Translations under genes and position numbers: made by a program
The notes under the pieces: model-generated
The model's input: the letters and a program-made list of their open reading frames with translations, nothing else
Databases searched by the model: none
Told to the model about the DNA's origin: nothing
DNA from: Plantactinospora sp. KBS50
GTDB lineage: Bacteria; Actinomycetota; Actinomycetes; Mycobacteriales; Micromonosporaceae
Reading direction: 5' to 3'
NCBI RefSeq assembly: GCF_002285795.1
Contig: NZ_CP022961.1
Span: forward strand, 806,001 to 870,000
DNA: 64,000 nucleotides
Part shown: positions 8,387-18,397 of the stretch, in pieces
How the letters are laid out: every line of letters starts with the position of its first letter
Numbering within the stretch: position 1 is the stretch's first letter

Positions 8387-9366
8387 GGCCGCTCCAGGAT
8401 CTGCGTGCGGTAGAAGTCCCAGGCGTCGGTCACCATGTCGGTGAGGGTGGGCTTGGCCGGGGTCCAGCCCAGCTCGGTGCGGGCCAGGTCGGCGGAGGCG
8501 ACCAGCGCGGCCGGGTCGCCCTCGCGCCGGGGCGCGGTCTCCACCGGCAGCGGATGGCCGGTGACCTCGCGGACGACGTCCACGACCTGCCGGTTGGTGA
8601 ATCCGCTGCCGTTGCCGAGGTTGAACACCCGGTGTTCGCCCGGGGTGGCGGCATCGAGGGCCAGCAGGTGTGCCCGGGCCAGGTCCTCGACGTGGATGTA
8701 GTCGCGGATGCAGGTGCCGTCCGAGGTCGGGTAGTCGTCGCCGAAGATCTGCAACTTCTCCCGCCGGCCTGCGGCGACCTCCAGCGCGATCGGGATGAGG
8801 TGCGTCTCCGGGTCGTGCCGCTCGCCCAGCGCCACGCCGTCCCGCAGGTACGCGCCGGCGACGTTGAAGTAGCGCAGCGAGACGGCGGCCAGGCCGTGCG
8901 CGGTGGACTCCGAGGTGAGCGCCAGGTCGACGGCGAGTTTGGTCGAGCCGTACGGGTTGGTGGGCGCGGTCACGGCGGTCTCCCGGATCGGCAGCTCGAC
9001 CGGGTTGCCGTAGACGGCGGCGGTGGAGGAGAAGACCATCCGGGGCACCCCGGCGGCGCGTACGGCGTCGAGCAGCGCGAGCGAGCCCACGGTGTTGTTC
9101 GCCCAGTACAGCTCGGGCCGGACCATCGACTCGCCGGCCGCGATCAGGGCGGCGAAGTGCAGCACCCCGTCGAACCCGGCGTCCGGGGTGAGCACCCGGG
9201 CGGCGTCGTGCACCTGCCCGTGCACGAACTCGGCGTCCGGCGCGAGCGCCACGCGGTGCCCGGTACGCAGGTCGTCGAGGACCACGACCTCGTGGCCGGC
9301 GTCCAGCAGCATCCGCGTGACGATGCTGCCGATGTATCCGGCGCCGCCGGTGACCAGCAGTTTCAC
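8383..9366 (-). CDS. galE: UDP-glucose 4-epimerase
   Basis: Interconverts UDP-galactose and UDP-glucose. The extended SDR fold shows the NAD-binding TGGAGYIGS at residues 6-14 and the catalytic Tyr139 and Lys143 in PYGSTK. Starting from the GTG at 9366 gives 327 residues, the family length, with AGGGAGG a few bases upstream; the frame stays open to 9636 but that extension is unconserved. It is the first gene of a galE-galK pair. No galT is visible in the window. Confidence 0.96.
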   Translation of the reverse strand: MKLLVTGGAGYIGSIVTRMLLDAGHEVVVLDDLRTGHRVALAPDAEFVHGQVHDAARVLTPDAGFDGVLHFAALIAAGESMVRPELYWANNTVGSLALLDAVRAAGVPRMVFSSTAAVYGNPVELPIRETAVTAPTNPYGSTKLAVDLALTSESTAHGLAAVSLRYFNVAGAYLRDGVALGERHDPETHLIPIALEVAAGRREKLQIFGDDYPTSDGTCIRDYIHVEDLARAHLLALDAATPGEHRVFNLGNGSGFTNRQVVDVVREVTGHPLPVETAPRREGDPAALVASADLARTELGWTPAKPTLTDMVTDAWDFYRTQILERP

Positions 9367-9522
9367 CCTTTGTCCTCCCTGTCGGCCGCCGGCGTGCGGC
9401 GGCATGCGCCTGCGGGTCAGCCTACGATCGGTGCCGAAGCCGCGGTCGGGCGCCCACTTCTCATGTTCGCACAGAGTCAAACGAAATCGAACGTGACGGG
9501 TTCGGGCCATGCCGGTGCCACC

Positions 9523-9554
9523 GCTGTCCGGCACGGGACAGCGCTGTCTACCAT
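9523..9554 (+). promoter_or_regulatory. Leaderless-type promoter with operator-like inverted repeat, before the CBS-domain gene
   Basis: TACCAT at 9549-9554 ends exactly 7 bases before the A of the ATG at 9561, the spacing expected for a -10 element of a leaderless mRNA, and no ribosome site is present. A perfect inverted repeat, GCTGTCC and GGACAGC (9523-9529 and 9536-9542), lies where a -35 region or operator would be. Confidence 0.45.
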
Positions 9555-9560
9555 CACCGC

Positions 9561-10565
9561 ATGCGGGAGTCCGCCAGTACCGGGCCCCGGCGACGATCGC
9601 CGGGGCGCCCACGACGACAACCCGGCCCGGTCGCACGCGCAGTCGCCCGGGTCGTGGTCCGGATGGCCGACAGCGCCACCCGGCTGGTGACCGATCTGCT
9701 CGGCGCCAGCCCGATCGCCGGACGGGAACGGATCAGCGAGGCCGAGCTGCGGGACCTGGTGACCGCCAACACCCGGCTCGACCCCACCGAACGGCGGATC
9801 ATCGCCGAGGTGCTCGCGGCCGGCGCCAGCCTGGTACGCGAGGTGATGATGCCGCGTACCGAGGTGGTGTTCCTGTCCGCCGGGCTGACCGTCGCCGACG
9901 CCGCCGCGCTGGCCCGGCACGCGACGCACACCCGCTATCCCGTGGTCGACGGCACCCACGACGACGTGATCGGCTTCGTCCACCTGCGCGACCTGCTGCT
10001 GCACCCGCCCGAGGGCGGGTGCACCGTCCGGGAACTGGTCCGCGACGTCAAGCGGCTGCCCGGCAGCAAGCGGGTGCTGGCCGCGCTCAGCGAGATGCGC
10101 CGGGAACGCCGGCACCTCGCGGTCGTCGAGGACGAGTACGGAGGCACGGCCGGCATCGTCACGCTGGAGGACCTCATCGAGGAGCTGATCGGCGAGATCC
10201 ACGACGAGTACGACACCGACCCGGACCCGGTGGCGGCCGGGTTCGCCGTGGAGGTGGACGGCCGGCTCAACCTCGCCGACTTCGCCGAGCGGGCCGGGAT
10301 CGAGCTGCCCGCCGGGCCGTACGAGACGGTCGGCGGCTTCGTGATGGCCGCGCTGGGCCGGCTGCCCGCGGTGGGCGACGAGGTCGAGGTCGTGGTGCCG
10401 CTGGTCGAACCCGGACCGGCCGGCGGGACCGGCCGGTGGGCGCTGCGGGTGCTGGCCCTGGACGGTCGCCGGATCGACCGGCTGGCCATCTCGCCGGCCC
10501 GGCCGGTGGTGCCGGCCAGCCGCGCCGGCGCGGGGGCCTCGTCGCGGACCGGACGACTTTACTGA
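9561..10565 (+). CDS. CBS-domain protein of the CorC/HlyC (hemolysin-C-like) family
   Basis: A 334-residue soluble protein without the N-terminal DUF21 membrane domain of its larger relatives. After a basic N-terminus comes a two-CBS module (about residues 95-215, with VMMPRTEVVFL and VVEDEYGGTAGIVTLEDL), then a CorC/HlyC C-terminal domain (about 230-320). CBS pairs bind adenine nucleotides, and relatives are tied to Mg/Co efflux or to cytosolic regulation. trpS starts 12 bases downstream. The role here cannot be fixed from sequence. Confidence 0.85.
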   Translation: MRESASTGPRRRSPGRPRRQPGPVARAVARVVVRMADSATRLVTDLLGASPIAGRERISEAELRDLVTANTRLDPTERRIIAEVLAAGASLVREVMMPRTEVVFLSAGLTVADAAALARHATHTRYPVVDGTHDDVIGFVHLRDLLLHPPEGGCTVRELVRDVKRLPGSKRVLAALSEMRRERRHLAVVEDEYGGTAGIVTLEDLIEELIGEIHDEYDTDPDPVAAGFAVEVDGRLNLADFAERAGIELPAGPYETVGGFVMAALGRLPAVGDEVEVVVPLVEPGPAGGTGRWALRVLALDGRRIDRLAISPARPVVPASRAGAGASSRTGRLY

Positions 10566-11603
<1,038 letters not shown>

Positions 11604-11679
11604 CGGGCGAGCTGCCGGCTCCGGCGACCGGCGGCGGGACGGCGAACCGGCGCGCCGACCGGTGAGGTGGAGCGGGTGC

Positions 11680-12240
11680 GTGACGGACCAGATGCGGAAC
11701 GGCGAGACCGGGACCACGCAGATCGGGATCGCGATCGACATCCCTGAACCGTGGGGGAAGTTCCTGACCCAGGCTCGGGCCGAGGCCGGCGATCCGCAGG
11801 CCGCGGACGTACCGGCGCACGTCACGCTGCTCGGGCCGACGGAGATCCCGTCGTCCAGCCTGCCGGCGGTCGAGGAACACCTCGCCGCGGTCGCCGCGAA
11901 CCACCTGCCGTTCACCATGCACCTGCGCGGTACCGGCACGTTCCGGCCGATCACCGAGGTGGTCTTCGTCGTGGTGGCCACCGGAATCAGCGAGTGCGAG
12001 CTGCTGGCCGAGGCCATCCGCTCGGCGCCGCACCTGCACCGGGAGACCCGGTTCCCGTACCACCCGCACGTCACGGTGGCCCAGGACATCGCGCCCGAGG
12101 CGATGGACAAGGCGTACCACGACCTCGCCGACTTCTCGGCGCTGTTCGAGGTCGAGCGCTTCACGCTGTTCCTGCACAGCGGCCAGGCGCGGTGGCAGCC
12201 GCGCCGGGACTTCGAGCTGACCGGCCGGAACGCGTACTGA
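11680..12240 (+). CDS. 2'-5' RNA ligase-like 2H phosphoesterase
   Basis: The protein carries the two HxT signatures of the 2H phosphoesterase superfamily: HVT at residues 47-49 (HVTLLG) and HVT at 130-132 (HPHVTVAQ). Members act on 2'-5' or cyclic phosphate linkages in RNA or nucleotides; the substrate here is unknown. I chose the GTG at 11680 because AGGTGGAG lies about 8 bases upstream; a GTG at 11662 or ATG at 11692 are alternatives. It lies between trpS and a YihY-type membrane protein. Confidence 0.8.
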   Translation: MTDQMRNGETGTTQIGIAIDIPEPWGKFLTQARAEAGDPQAADVPAHVTLLGPTEIPSSSLPAVEEHLAAVAANHLPFTMHLRGTGTFRPITEVVFVVVATGISECELLAEAIRSAPHLHRETRFPYHPHVTVAQDIAPEAMDKAYHDLADFSALFEVERFTLFLHSGQARWQPRRDFELTGRNAY

Positions 12241-12273
12241 CGGACCGACCAGACGCGGCCCGGATCGGCGAGG

Positions 12274-13335
12274 ATGAGCGGCGTGGATCTGCTGTCCCGG
12301 ATTGAGACCGGCTTCGACCGGTGGATCGCGGCGTTGAGCCGACGGTCGCGGTGGTTCGACCACCTGTGGCGCGCGCTCATGCGCTACCAGGAGGTACTCG
12401 GCGGGCGGCTGGCGGCGGCCATCGCGTACTACGGGTTCTTCGCGGTCTTCGCCCTGGGACTGCTGGCGTACTCGGCCTTCGGGGTGGTGATCCGCAACAG
12501 CGCCCGGGTGCAGGTGGCGGTGGCCCAGTTCCTCGCCGAGAACCTGCCGTTCGTCGACCTGAACCAGATCCTCAACAGCAGCAGCTCGGCCAGCGTGGCC
12601 GGCGCGATCATCCTGGTCTTCACCGGCGTCGGCTGGGTGGAGGCGATCCGCTCGTCCCAGCGGCTGATCTTCGGACTGCAGCAGCAGCCGGGCAACATCG
12701 TGGTCCGCTGGCTGATCGACCTCGCGGTGCTGCTCGGCATCTTCGTCATGCTGGGCGCCTCGGTGGCCGCCATCGACGCGCTGGAGTCGCTGCTGCGGTG
12801 GTTGCTGCGCAGCACCGGGTCGGTGGGTCTCGGTCTGCTCAGCGGGGTGCTGAGCGTGCTGGTCAACCTGGTGCTGGCCGCGGCGCTGATGGTCGTCGTA
12901 CCCAGGGTCAGGATCAGCCGGCGGCGGCTGCGCCCGGCGATCCTCTTCGTGGCCATCGGCATCACGCTGCTCAACACGGTGGGGCGGTACTGGATCGGGC
13001 GGACCGAGCGGAATCCGGCGTACACGGTGGTGGCCGGCACGGTGGCGCTGCTGCTCTACCTCTACCTGCTCAACCAGCTCCTGCTGTTCGGCGCGGCGAT
13101 CGCGGCCACCAGCGAGCACGGCCGGATCGTCGACCTGTCCGGTGGCCGGCCGCCGGTGGTGGTCGCTCCGCCGCCCACCGGCCCGCCCGGGTCGGAGCCG
13201 CCGGTCGAGAGGCAGACGACTGCGGAGCCGCCGGTCGAGAGGCCGCCGGTCGAGGGGTCGCCGGCTGCGCAGCCGCCGGTCCCGGAGTCCGGCCCCGGCG
13301 AGCCGGACGCGGGCGGCCCGGGAATCCGCCGCTGA
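12274..13335 (+). CDS. YihY/BrkB-family inner membrane protein
   Basis: A 353-residue polytopic protein with about six membrane segments between residues 45 and 285. The family hallmark GGRLAAAIAYYGFFAVF opens the first segment. The last 60 or so residues are a Pro/Glu-rich cytoplasmic tail with PPVE repeats. BrkB/YihY proteins were once thought to be ribonuclease BN; that is no longer accepted and their function is open. It starts 33 bases after the 2H phosphoesterase gene on the same strand. Confidence 0.88.
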   Translation: MSGVDLLSRIETGFDRWIAALSRRSRWFDHLWRALMRYQEVLGGRLAAAIAYYGFFAVFALGLLAYSAFGVVIRNSARVQVAVAQFLAENLPFVDLNQILNSSSSASVAGAIILVFTGVGWVEAIRSSQRLIFGLQQQPGNIVVRWLIDLAVLLGIFVMLGASVAAIDALESLLRWLLRSTGSVGLGLLSGVLSVLVNLVLAAALMVVVPRVRISRRRLRPAILFVAIGITLLNTVGRYWIGRTERNPAYTVVAGTVALLLYLYLLNQLLLFGAAIAATSEHGRIVDLSGGRPPVVVAPPPTGPPGSEPPVERQTTAEPPVERPPVEGSPAAQPPVPESGPGEPDAGGPGIRR

Positions 13336-13399
13336 TCTGTACCACGCGGATAGACCGGCAATACGGGCAAATGTCACCAATGACGGGCGGGGGGCCGAC

Positions 13400-13873
13400 A
13401 TGATGATGCGCGTGGGCGCACTCGTGACGCTGGAGCTGCCGGACGGCTCGCCGATGCTGGCGCAGCCGTGGATCATCACATTCGGCCCGCTGACCGACGC
13501 CGACGAGTGGGAACCGGTGGTCTGCGGCCCGTACGAGCGTCCCCACGCGCTCGCCCTGGCCGAGGCCGTGGTGGCCGACGAACAGCTCATGGCGGTGGTG
13601 GAGCCGCTGGTCACCGCCGTCTCCGTGGACGAGATCCGCGGGGAGATAGCCGCGGCACAGGCCAGCGCGGAGGACGAGGCGGCCGAGCGGGAGGACGCCG
13701 ACCTGTACGGCGACTACGAGAGCGATCTCGACGTGGAGCCGTTGCCCACGGAGGCCGGCCACCGGGAGGCGATCCTGCCGCCCGGCGAGGGCGAGATCCG
13801 GGCCGGCTTCTCCCGGATCGCCGAACTGCTCAACGGCGGCGGGCGCCGGCCGGAGCCGGGCATCCGGACGTGA
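13400..13873 (+). CDS. Conserved hypothetical protein, acidic, about 157 residues
   Basis: Starts at one of three consecutive ATGs (13400-13408) with a GGCGGGGGG run upstream; the frame is open further 5' but that part overlaps the yihY-like gene. The N-terminal 70 residues look folded (VGALVTLELPDGSPMLAQPW, then FGPLTDADEWEPVVCGPYE). A long Ala/Glu-rich helix follows, with an acidic linker and a final GFSRIAELLNGG segment. I do not recognise the family. No membrane segment or signal peptide is visible. It faces the LacI-type gene convergently. Confidence 0.7.
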   Translation: MMMRVGALVTLELPDGSPMLAQPWIITFGPLTDADEWEPVVCGPYERPHALALAEAVVADEQLMAVVEPLVTAVSVDEIRGEIAAAQASAEDEAAEREDADLYGDYESDLDVEPLPTEAGHREAILPPGEGEIRAGFSRIAELLNGGGRRPEPGIRT

Positions 13874-13876
13874 CGA

Positions 13877-13910
13877 GCGCCGGCGCCCCACTGTTGTGGA
13901 GCACCGGCGC
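13877..13910. terminator. Imperfect hairpin between convergent genes
   Basis: GCGCCGGCGC at 13877-13886 can pair with GCACCGGCGC at 13901-13910 (9 of 10 pairs, 14-base loop) just after the stop of the hypothetical gene. There is no T-tract. A further small hairpin, GCCGGG-CCG-CCCGGC, follows near 13939. Confidence 0.35.
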
Positions 13911-14037
13911 CACCATCGCCCCCCACCACAGGGGTCTTCGGCCGGGCCGCCCGGCGGCGCCGTTGCACGCCGGACGATCAGGGCCTACCGGTCTGGTACC
14001 CCACAATCAGGGCGTCGAACCCTGTCCGTTTTCGCGT

Positions 14038-14073
14038 TTCCCGCCGCTTCCGCCGCTTCCGCCGCTTCCGCCG
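14038..14073. repeat. 9-bp tandem repeat (CTTCCGCCG) downstream of the LacI-type gene
   Basis: Three perfect CTTCCGCCG copies at 14047-14073, preceded by one degenerate copy, lie just beyond the regulator's stop codon on its 3' side. Confidence 0.8.
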
Positions 14074-14083
14074 GTCCAGCCGG

Positions 14084-15268
14084 TCAAGGGGTCCGGGTCA
14101 CCGTCAGGCGGGTCTCCGGCTCGCGTACGCCCTGGTCGACCGGGACGGACGGCGGCGCGGCGGGCCGCGGCGCGGTCGAGCCCGACGGCGGGGTGGAGCC
14201 CGACGGCGCGGTGGAGCCCGACGGCGCGGTGGAGCCCGACGGCGCGGTGGAGCTTTGCGGCGCGATCGCGGTCGAGCCCCGGACCACCAACTCGGGCCGG
14301 AACACGTACTCGGTGTGCGGGGCGGCGTGCCCGTTGATCTCGTCGACCAGTGCCCGGACGGCGGCCACGGCCATCGAGATCACCGGCTGCCGGACGGTGG
14401 TCAGCGGCGGATCGGTGAAGGCCATCAGCGGTGAGTCGTCGTAGCCGACCACGGAGACCTCGGCCGGTACGCACAGGCCACGCTGCCGGGCCGCCCGTAC
14501 GGCGCCGAGCGCCATCAGGTCGGACCCGCAGACCAGCCCGGTGACGCCCCGGTCGATCAGCCGGCCGGCCGCGGCCTCGCCGCCCTCCACACCGAACAGC
14601 GACAGCTCGGCCAGGCCGTCCAGCTCCGGATCGGAGAGGCCGATCAGCCGGTGCATCGCGCGCCGGTAGCCGGTGACCCGGCGCTGCACCGGCACGAACC
14701 GGTCCGGGCCGGTGATCAGGCCGATCCGCCGGTGCCCGAGCGCGACCAGATGGGCCACCGCCATCTCCGCGGCCTCCCGGTCGTCACAGGAGACGAACGG
14801 CGCCGGGATGTCCGAGGCGTACCCGTTGATCATCACCACCGGCAGCGGCCGGGCCAGCAGCGCCCGGTAGCGCTCGTGGTCGGCGGCGGTGTCGGCGTGC
14901 AGCCCCGAGACGAAGACGATGCCCGAGACCTGGCGGTCGAGCAGCATCTCCACGTACTCGTCCTCGGTGACCCCGCCCGGGGACTGGGTGCACAGCACCG
15001 GGGTGAAGCCGGACCGGGACAGCGCCGACTCGATGATCTGGGCGAAGGCCGGAAAGATCGGGTTCTCCAGCTCGGGCACCACCAGCCCGACCAGTCCGGC
15101 GCTGCGCTGCCGGAGCCGGGCCGGGCGCTCGTAGCCGAGGACGTCGAGGGCGGTCAGCACGGCCTGCCGGGTTTCCGGCGCCACGCCGGGCCGGTCGTTG
15201 AGCACGCGGGACACCGTCGCCTCGCTCACCCGGGCCTGTTGGGCGATGTCCGACAGTCGCGCGCGCAT
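14084..15268 (-). CDS. LacI/GalR-family transcriptional regulator with repeat-bearing C-terminal tail
   Basis: The N-terminal helix-turn-helix (LSDIAQQARVSEATVSRVLN, residues 5-24) and a periplasmic-binding-like sensor domain (VGLVVPELENPIFPAF onwards) are typical of the family. ATG at 15268 is preceded by AAGGTG. After the usual end near residue 330 there is an extra tail of about 60 residues with five SGSTAP-like repeats, encoded by an 18-bp tandem array. The gene diverges from an ABC transporter operon, which it may control; the shared intergenic region carries inverted repeats. The effector is unknown. Confidence 0.92.
   Translation of the reverse strand: MRARLSDIAQQARVSEATVSRVLNDRPGVAPETRQAVLTALDVLGYERPARLRQRSAGLVGLVVPELENPIFPAFAQIIESALSRSGFTPVLCTQSPGGVTEDEYVEMLLDRQVSGIVFVSGLHADTAADHERYRALLARPLPVVMINGYASDIPAPFVSCDDREAAEMAVAHLVALGHRRIGLITGPDRFVPVQRRVTGYRRAMHRLIGLSDPELDGLAELSLFGVEGGEAAAGRLIDRGVTGLVCGSDLMALGAVRAARQRGLCVPAEVSVVGYDDSPLMAFTDPPLTTVRQPVISMAVAAVRALVDEINGHAAPHTEYVFRPELVVRGSTAIAPQSSTAPSGSTAPSGSTAPSGSTPPSGSTAPRPAAPPSVPVDQGVREPETRLTVTRTP
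14172..14261. repeat. Five 18-bp tandem repeats inside the LacI-type gene
   Basis: Units at 14172, 14190, 14208, 14226 and 14244 are 18 bp each; the fifth is diverged. They encode repeats of SGSTAP at about residues 337-366. Because 18 is a multiple of 3, copy number changes keep the frame. Confidence 0.9.
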
Positions 15269-15282
15269 GGCCGCACCTTACT

Positions 15283-15339
15283 CAAGAGCCGATTCCTGCC
15301 GATAGTCTTGCAATATCCTCGATCTCCGGAAAGCTCTTG
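15283..15339. promoter_or_regulatory. Candidate operator region of the divergent LacI-type gene
   Basis: An inverted pair CAAGAGC (15283-15289) and GCTCTTG (15333-15339) flanks a locally AT-rich stretch containing TCTTGCAATAT. It lies 15-70 bases before the regulator's start, where autoregulation would act. LacI-family sites are typically short palindromes; the assignment is by position only. Confidence 0.35.
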
Positions 15340-15570
15340 CTCACCTACCGGCCGTGGGCGCCGGCGACCCGCGGCCCGGCGGCGAGTGCGGGGAGTGCGG
15401 GGATGCGGGGATTGTCCGGACAAGGATGGCGGGGACCGACACATCCAACGGCCCGATCCGGCACGGCGTCCACCCCGGGCCGGTCGTGACCTTTCCGTTA
15501 CCCGATCGAAGCTGTATGCGACGGCCACCCATTCATCGTTACTTGTGGGTTTCAGCCACATAGCTCGTGC

Positions 15571-15580
15571 GTGACGTCAC
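15571..15580. promoter_or_regulatory. Perfect 10-bp palindrome GTGACGTCAC upstream of the transporter operon
   Basis: GTGACGTCAC lies 50 bases before the solute-binding-protein start. Upstream, TTACTT and TAGCTC with 16-base spacing could be a weak promoter, which would place the palindrome at about the transcription start, an operator-like position. Confidence 0.35.
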
Positions 15581-15629
15581 TTCTAGCGTGAGCCGTCAAC
15601 GAACATCCCCCCGAGTCCCACGGAGAACG

Positions 15630-16829
15630 ATGATGACGGTCCGGACGACGCGGCGGGCATTCGTCACCGCCGGCCTACTGGCCACCGCACTGGCCGCGAC
15701 GGCCTGCGGCAGCCCGCAGGACACCGCCAACGGCGACGACAGCGCCCCGGTCAAGGTCGGTCTGGTCTACTCCCAGTCGGGAGCCCTGGCCACTTACGGA
15801 AAGCAGTACATCGAAGGCTTCAAGGCTGGCCTGTCGTACGCGACGAAGGGCAGCAACAAGGTCGGTGACCGGGCCATCGAGGTCACCGAGGTGGACGACG
15901 CCGGTGACCCGGCCAAGGCGGTCTCCGCGGCCAAGGACCTGATCGGCAAGGGCTACAAGATCCTCGGCGGCTCGACGGCATCCGGCGTCGCGCTCCAGGT
16001 CGCCCCGATCGCGGCGCAGAACAAGGTGCTGTTCGTGTCCGGCCCGGCCGCCACCGACGGGGTCACCGGGATCAACCGGTACACCTTCCGCTCGGGCCGG
16101 CAGTCGTACCAGGACGTACTCACCGCCAAGTCGTTCATCGGGGACGCGACCGGCAAGAAGGTCGTGGTGTTCGGCCAGGACAGCGCGTTCGGCAAGGCCA
16201 ACGAGGCGGCGGTGCAGGCGGTCATCGGCGGCGCCGGCGCCACCGTGAGCAGCGTGCTCGCCCCGGCCAGCGCCACCGACTTCACCCCGTTCGCCACCCA
16301 GCTCAAGGCCGCCAAGCCGGACCTGCTCTTCGTGGCCTGGGCCGGCACCACCGCCCCGGCCATGTGGCAGACCCTGGACCAGCAGGGCGTGCTCAGCTCC
16401 ACCACCGTGGTCACCGGGCTGGACATCCGGGCCTCGTGGCCCACCTTCGGCGCGGCCGGCAGCAAGATCTCGTTCCTGTCCCACTACTTCGACGGTGCGA
16501 CCGACAACGAGGCGGCCAAGGCCGCGAAGGACGCCGTACCCGGCGGCACGCTCGACCTGTTCCACCCGGACGGTTTCGCGGCGGCCCAGATGATCGTGCA
16601 CGCCATCGAGCAGGGCGCCGACGACGTCGACAAGATGATCGCGGGTCTGGAGGGCTGGAGCTTCGACGGGGTCAAGGGCAAGATGACGGTCCGGGCCGAG
16701 GACCACGCGCTGCTTCAGCCGATGTTCCAGGTCAAGCTCTCCGGCTCGGGTACGGACTACACCGCGCAGTTGGTCAAGGCGCTGACCCCGGACGAGTGCG
16801 CGCCGCCGGCAGCGACGATGAAGGGCTGA
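15630..16829 (+). CDS. Branched-chain amino acid-type ABC transporter, substrate-binding lipoprotein
   Basis: A Leu/Ile/Val-binding-type periplasmic-binding domain ([18 protein letters not shown]; later [11 protein letters not shown]) follows a lipoprotein signal: RR at residues 8-9, a hydrophobic run, then AATAC with Cys26 as the likely lipidation site. The twin Arg before a hydrophobic run may allow Tat export. The ATG at 15630 (or 15633) has CGGAG upstream; the frame is open to 15567 but lacks a signal there. It heads five genes: binding protein, two ATPases, two permeases. The ligand cannot be read from sequence; HAAT-family members bind amino acids, amides or other small molecules. Confidence 0.9.
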   Translation: MMTVRTTRRAFVTAGLLATALAATACGSPQDTANGDDSAPVKVGLVYSQSGALATYGKQYIEGFKAGLSYATKGSNKVGDRAIEVTEVDDAGDPAKAVSAAKDLIGKGYKILGGSTASGVALQVAPIAAQNKVLFVSGPAATDGVTGINRYTFRSGRQSYQDVLTAKSFIGDATGKKVVVFGQDSAFGKANEAAVQAVIGGAGATVSSVLAPASATDFTPFATQLKAAKPDLLFVAWAGTTAPAMWQTLDQQGVLSSTTVVTGLDIRASWPTFGAAGSKISFLSHYFDGATDNEAAKAAKDAVPGGTLDLFHPDGFAAAQMIVHAIEQGADDVDKMIAGLEGWSFDGVKGKMTVRAEDHALLQPMFQVKLSGSGTDYTAQLVKALTPDECAPPAATMKG

Positions 16830-16833
16830 CCGG

Positions 16834-17586
16834 GTGTCCGCTCCGGTGCTCGCGGCCCGCGCCCTGAGCTGGCGGATCGGCGAGGTGGCCATCGTCGACA
16901 GGGTGAACTTCGACCTGGCGGCCGGCGAGTTCCTCGGCATGATCGGGCCGAACGGCGCGGGTAAGACCTCGCTGTTCAACCTGGTCACCGGGGTTCGCCG
17001 GCCCACCGAGGGGCGGATCCTGCTCGGCGGTCGGGACGTGGCGAACCTGCCGCCACACCGCCGCGCCCGGCTGGGGCTGGGCCGTACCTTCCAGTCCTCG
17101 TCGGTCTTCGGCTCCCTTTCGGTACGCGAGAACGTGCGGCTCGCCGTCCAGGCGTACCTGGGTGGGTCCATGCGGTTGTGGCGGCGGGCCGCCGCCGACC
17201 GGGAGGTGGTGGCCGCGGCCGACGCGGCGCTGGACCGGGTCGGGCTGGCACACCGGGGCGGTGCGCTGGCGGGGACGCTCGCGCACGGCGAGAAGCGCAA
17301 GCTGGAGATCGCGTTGCTGCTCGCCGGCGAACCGCGGGTGCTGCTGCTCGACGAGCCGATGGCCGGGGTCAGCGCCGAGGACGTGCCGGAGCTGGTCGAG
17401 GTGATCAGGTCGCTGACCGGCGACGGCCGCTCGGTGCTGATGGTGGAGCACCACATGGACGTGATCCTGCGGCTGGCCGACCGGATCGCGGTCATGCACC
17501 ACGGCGCCCTGCTCGCCTGCGACACCCCGGAGACGGTGATGGCCAACCCCACCGTCCAGGAGGCCTACCTCGGGGAGTCGCTGTGA
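16834..17586 (+). CDS. ABC transporter ATP-binding protein, LivG type
   Basis: A 250-residue cytosolic ATPase. Walker A GPNGAGKT is at residues 38-45 and Walker [11 protein letters not shown] near 168. The signature motif is [11 protein letters not shown], the LivG-type variant of LSGGQ. It starts with GTG four bases after the binding-protein stop and pairs with the LivF-type ATPase downstream to energise the two permeases. Confidence 0.93.
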   Translation: MSAPVLAARALSWRIGEVAIVDRVNFDLAAGEFLGMIGPNGAGKTSLFNLVTGVRRPTEGRILLGGRDVANLPPHRRARLGLGRTFQSSSVFGSLSVRENVRLAVQAYLGGSMRLWRRAAADREVVAAADAALDRVGLAHRGGALAGTLAHGEKRKLEIALLLAGEPRVLLLDEPMAGVSAEDVPELVEVIRSLTGDGRSVLMVEHHMDVILRLADRIAVMHHGALLACDTPETVMANPTVQEAYLGESL

Positions 17587-17644
17587 GCGCGGGGAACTGG
17601 CCGGTTCTGCCAGCCCCGCAGTCGCGAACGAAAGGTGCGGACTT

Positions 17645-18397
17645 GTGACGGAGCCCATCCTTGCCGTGGACGACCTGTCGGTGCGGATCTCCGGGCTGCA
17701 CATCCTGCAGGGCGTGTCGTTCACGGTGCCGGCCAGCGGGGTGACCGTGCTGCTCGGCCGCAACGGGGTCGGCAAGACCACCACGCTGCGGGCCGTCCTC
17801 GGCCTCACCCCGCGCAACGCGGAACTGCGCGGCACGGTCCGCTCCGGCGCCCGCAGCCTGCTCGGCCAGCCCACGCACCGGCTGGTCCGGGAGGGATTCG
17901 GGTACGTCCCGGAGGACCGCTGCGTGTTCGCCGGGCTCACCGTCGCGGAGAACCTGCGGCTGGCCGAACCCCGGGACACCGCACCGGCGTACGACCGGGT
18001 CTACGACCTGTTCCCGGAGCTGGACCGGCGCGGGCGGCAGCGGGCCGGTTCGCTCTCCGGCGGGCAGCAGCAGATGCTGGCGATCGGCCGGGTGCTGCTG
18101 CGGGACAACCGGCTGCTGCTGGTGGACGAGCCGACCAAGGGGCTGGCGCCGAAGGTGGTCACCGAGGTGGCCGAGGTGCTGGAGCGGGTCGCCGAGCGGA
18201 TTCCCGTACTGCTGGTGGAGCAGAACCTGGCGGTCGTCCGGCGGTTGGCCACGGACGCCGTGGTGCTCGCGGCCGGCCGGGTGGCCTGGACCGGAAACGC
18301 CCGCGAGTTGCTGCTGGAGACGGCGCTGACCCGCTCGCTGCTGGGCGTGGGTGCGCATCCGGCCCCGCCGGCGACGGAGAGAGTGGAGCTGGCGTGA
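17645..18397 (+). CDS. ABC transporter ATP-binding protein, LivF type
   Basis: Second ATPase of the transporter, 250 residues. Walker A GRNGVGKT is at residues 38-45, the signature LSGGQQQ near 137 and Walker B LLLVDEPTKG near 158, with YVPEDRCVFAGLTV typical of LivF. Start GTG at 17645, with GAAAGGTG upstream. Its stop overlaps the next GTG start (GTGA). Confidence 0.93.
   Translation: MTEPILAVDDLSVRISGLHILQGVSFTVPASGVTVLLGRNGVGKTTTLRAVLGLTPRNAELRGTVRSGARSLLGQPTHRLVREGFGYVPEDRCVFAGLTVAENLRLAEPRDTAPAYDRVYDLFPELDRRGRQRAGSLSGGQQQMLAIGRVLLRDNRLLLVDEPTKGLAPKVVTEVAEVLERVAERIPVLLVEQNLAVVRRLATDAVVLAAGRVAWTGNARELLLETALTRSLLGVGAHPAPPATERVELA

Noticed and set aside
14172-14261. Tandem repeats as a possible CRISPR array
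   Set aside because: Units are directly abutting with no spacers, and they encode a protein tail. The arrays at 31061 and 35711 fail for the same reason.
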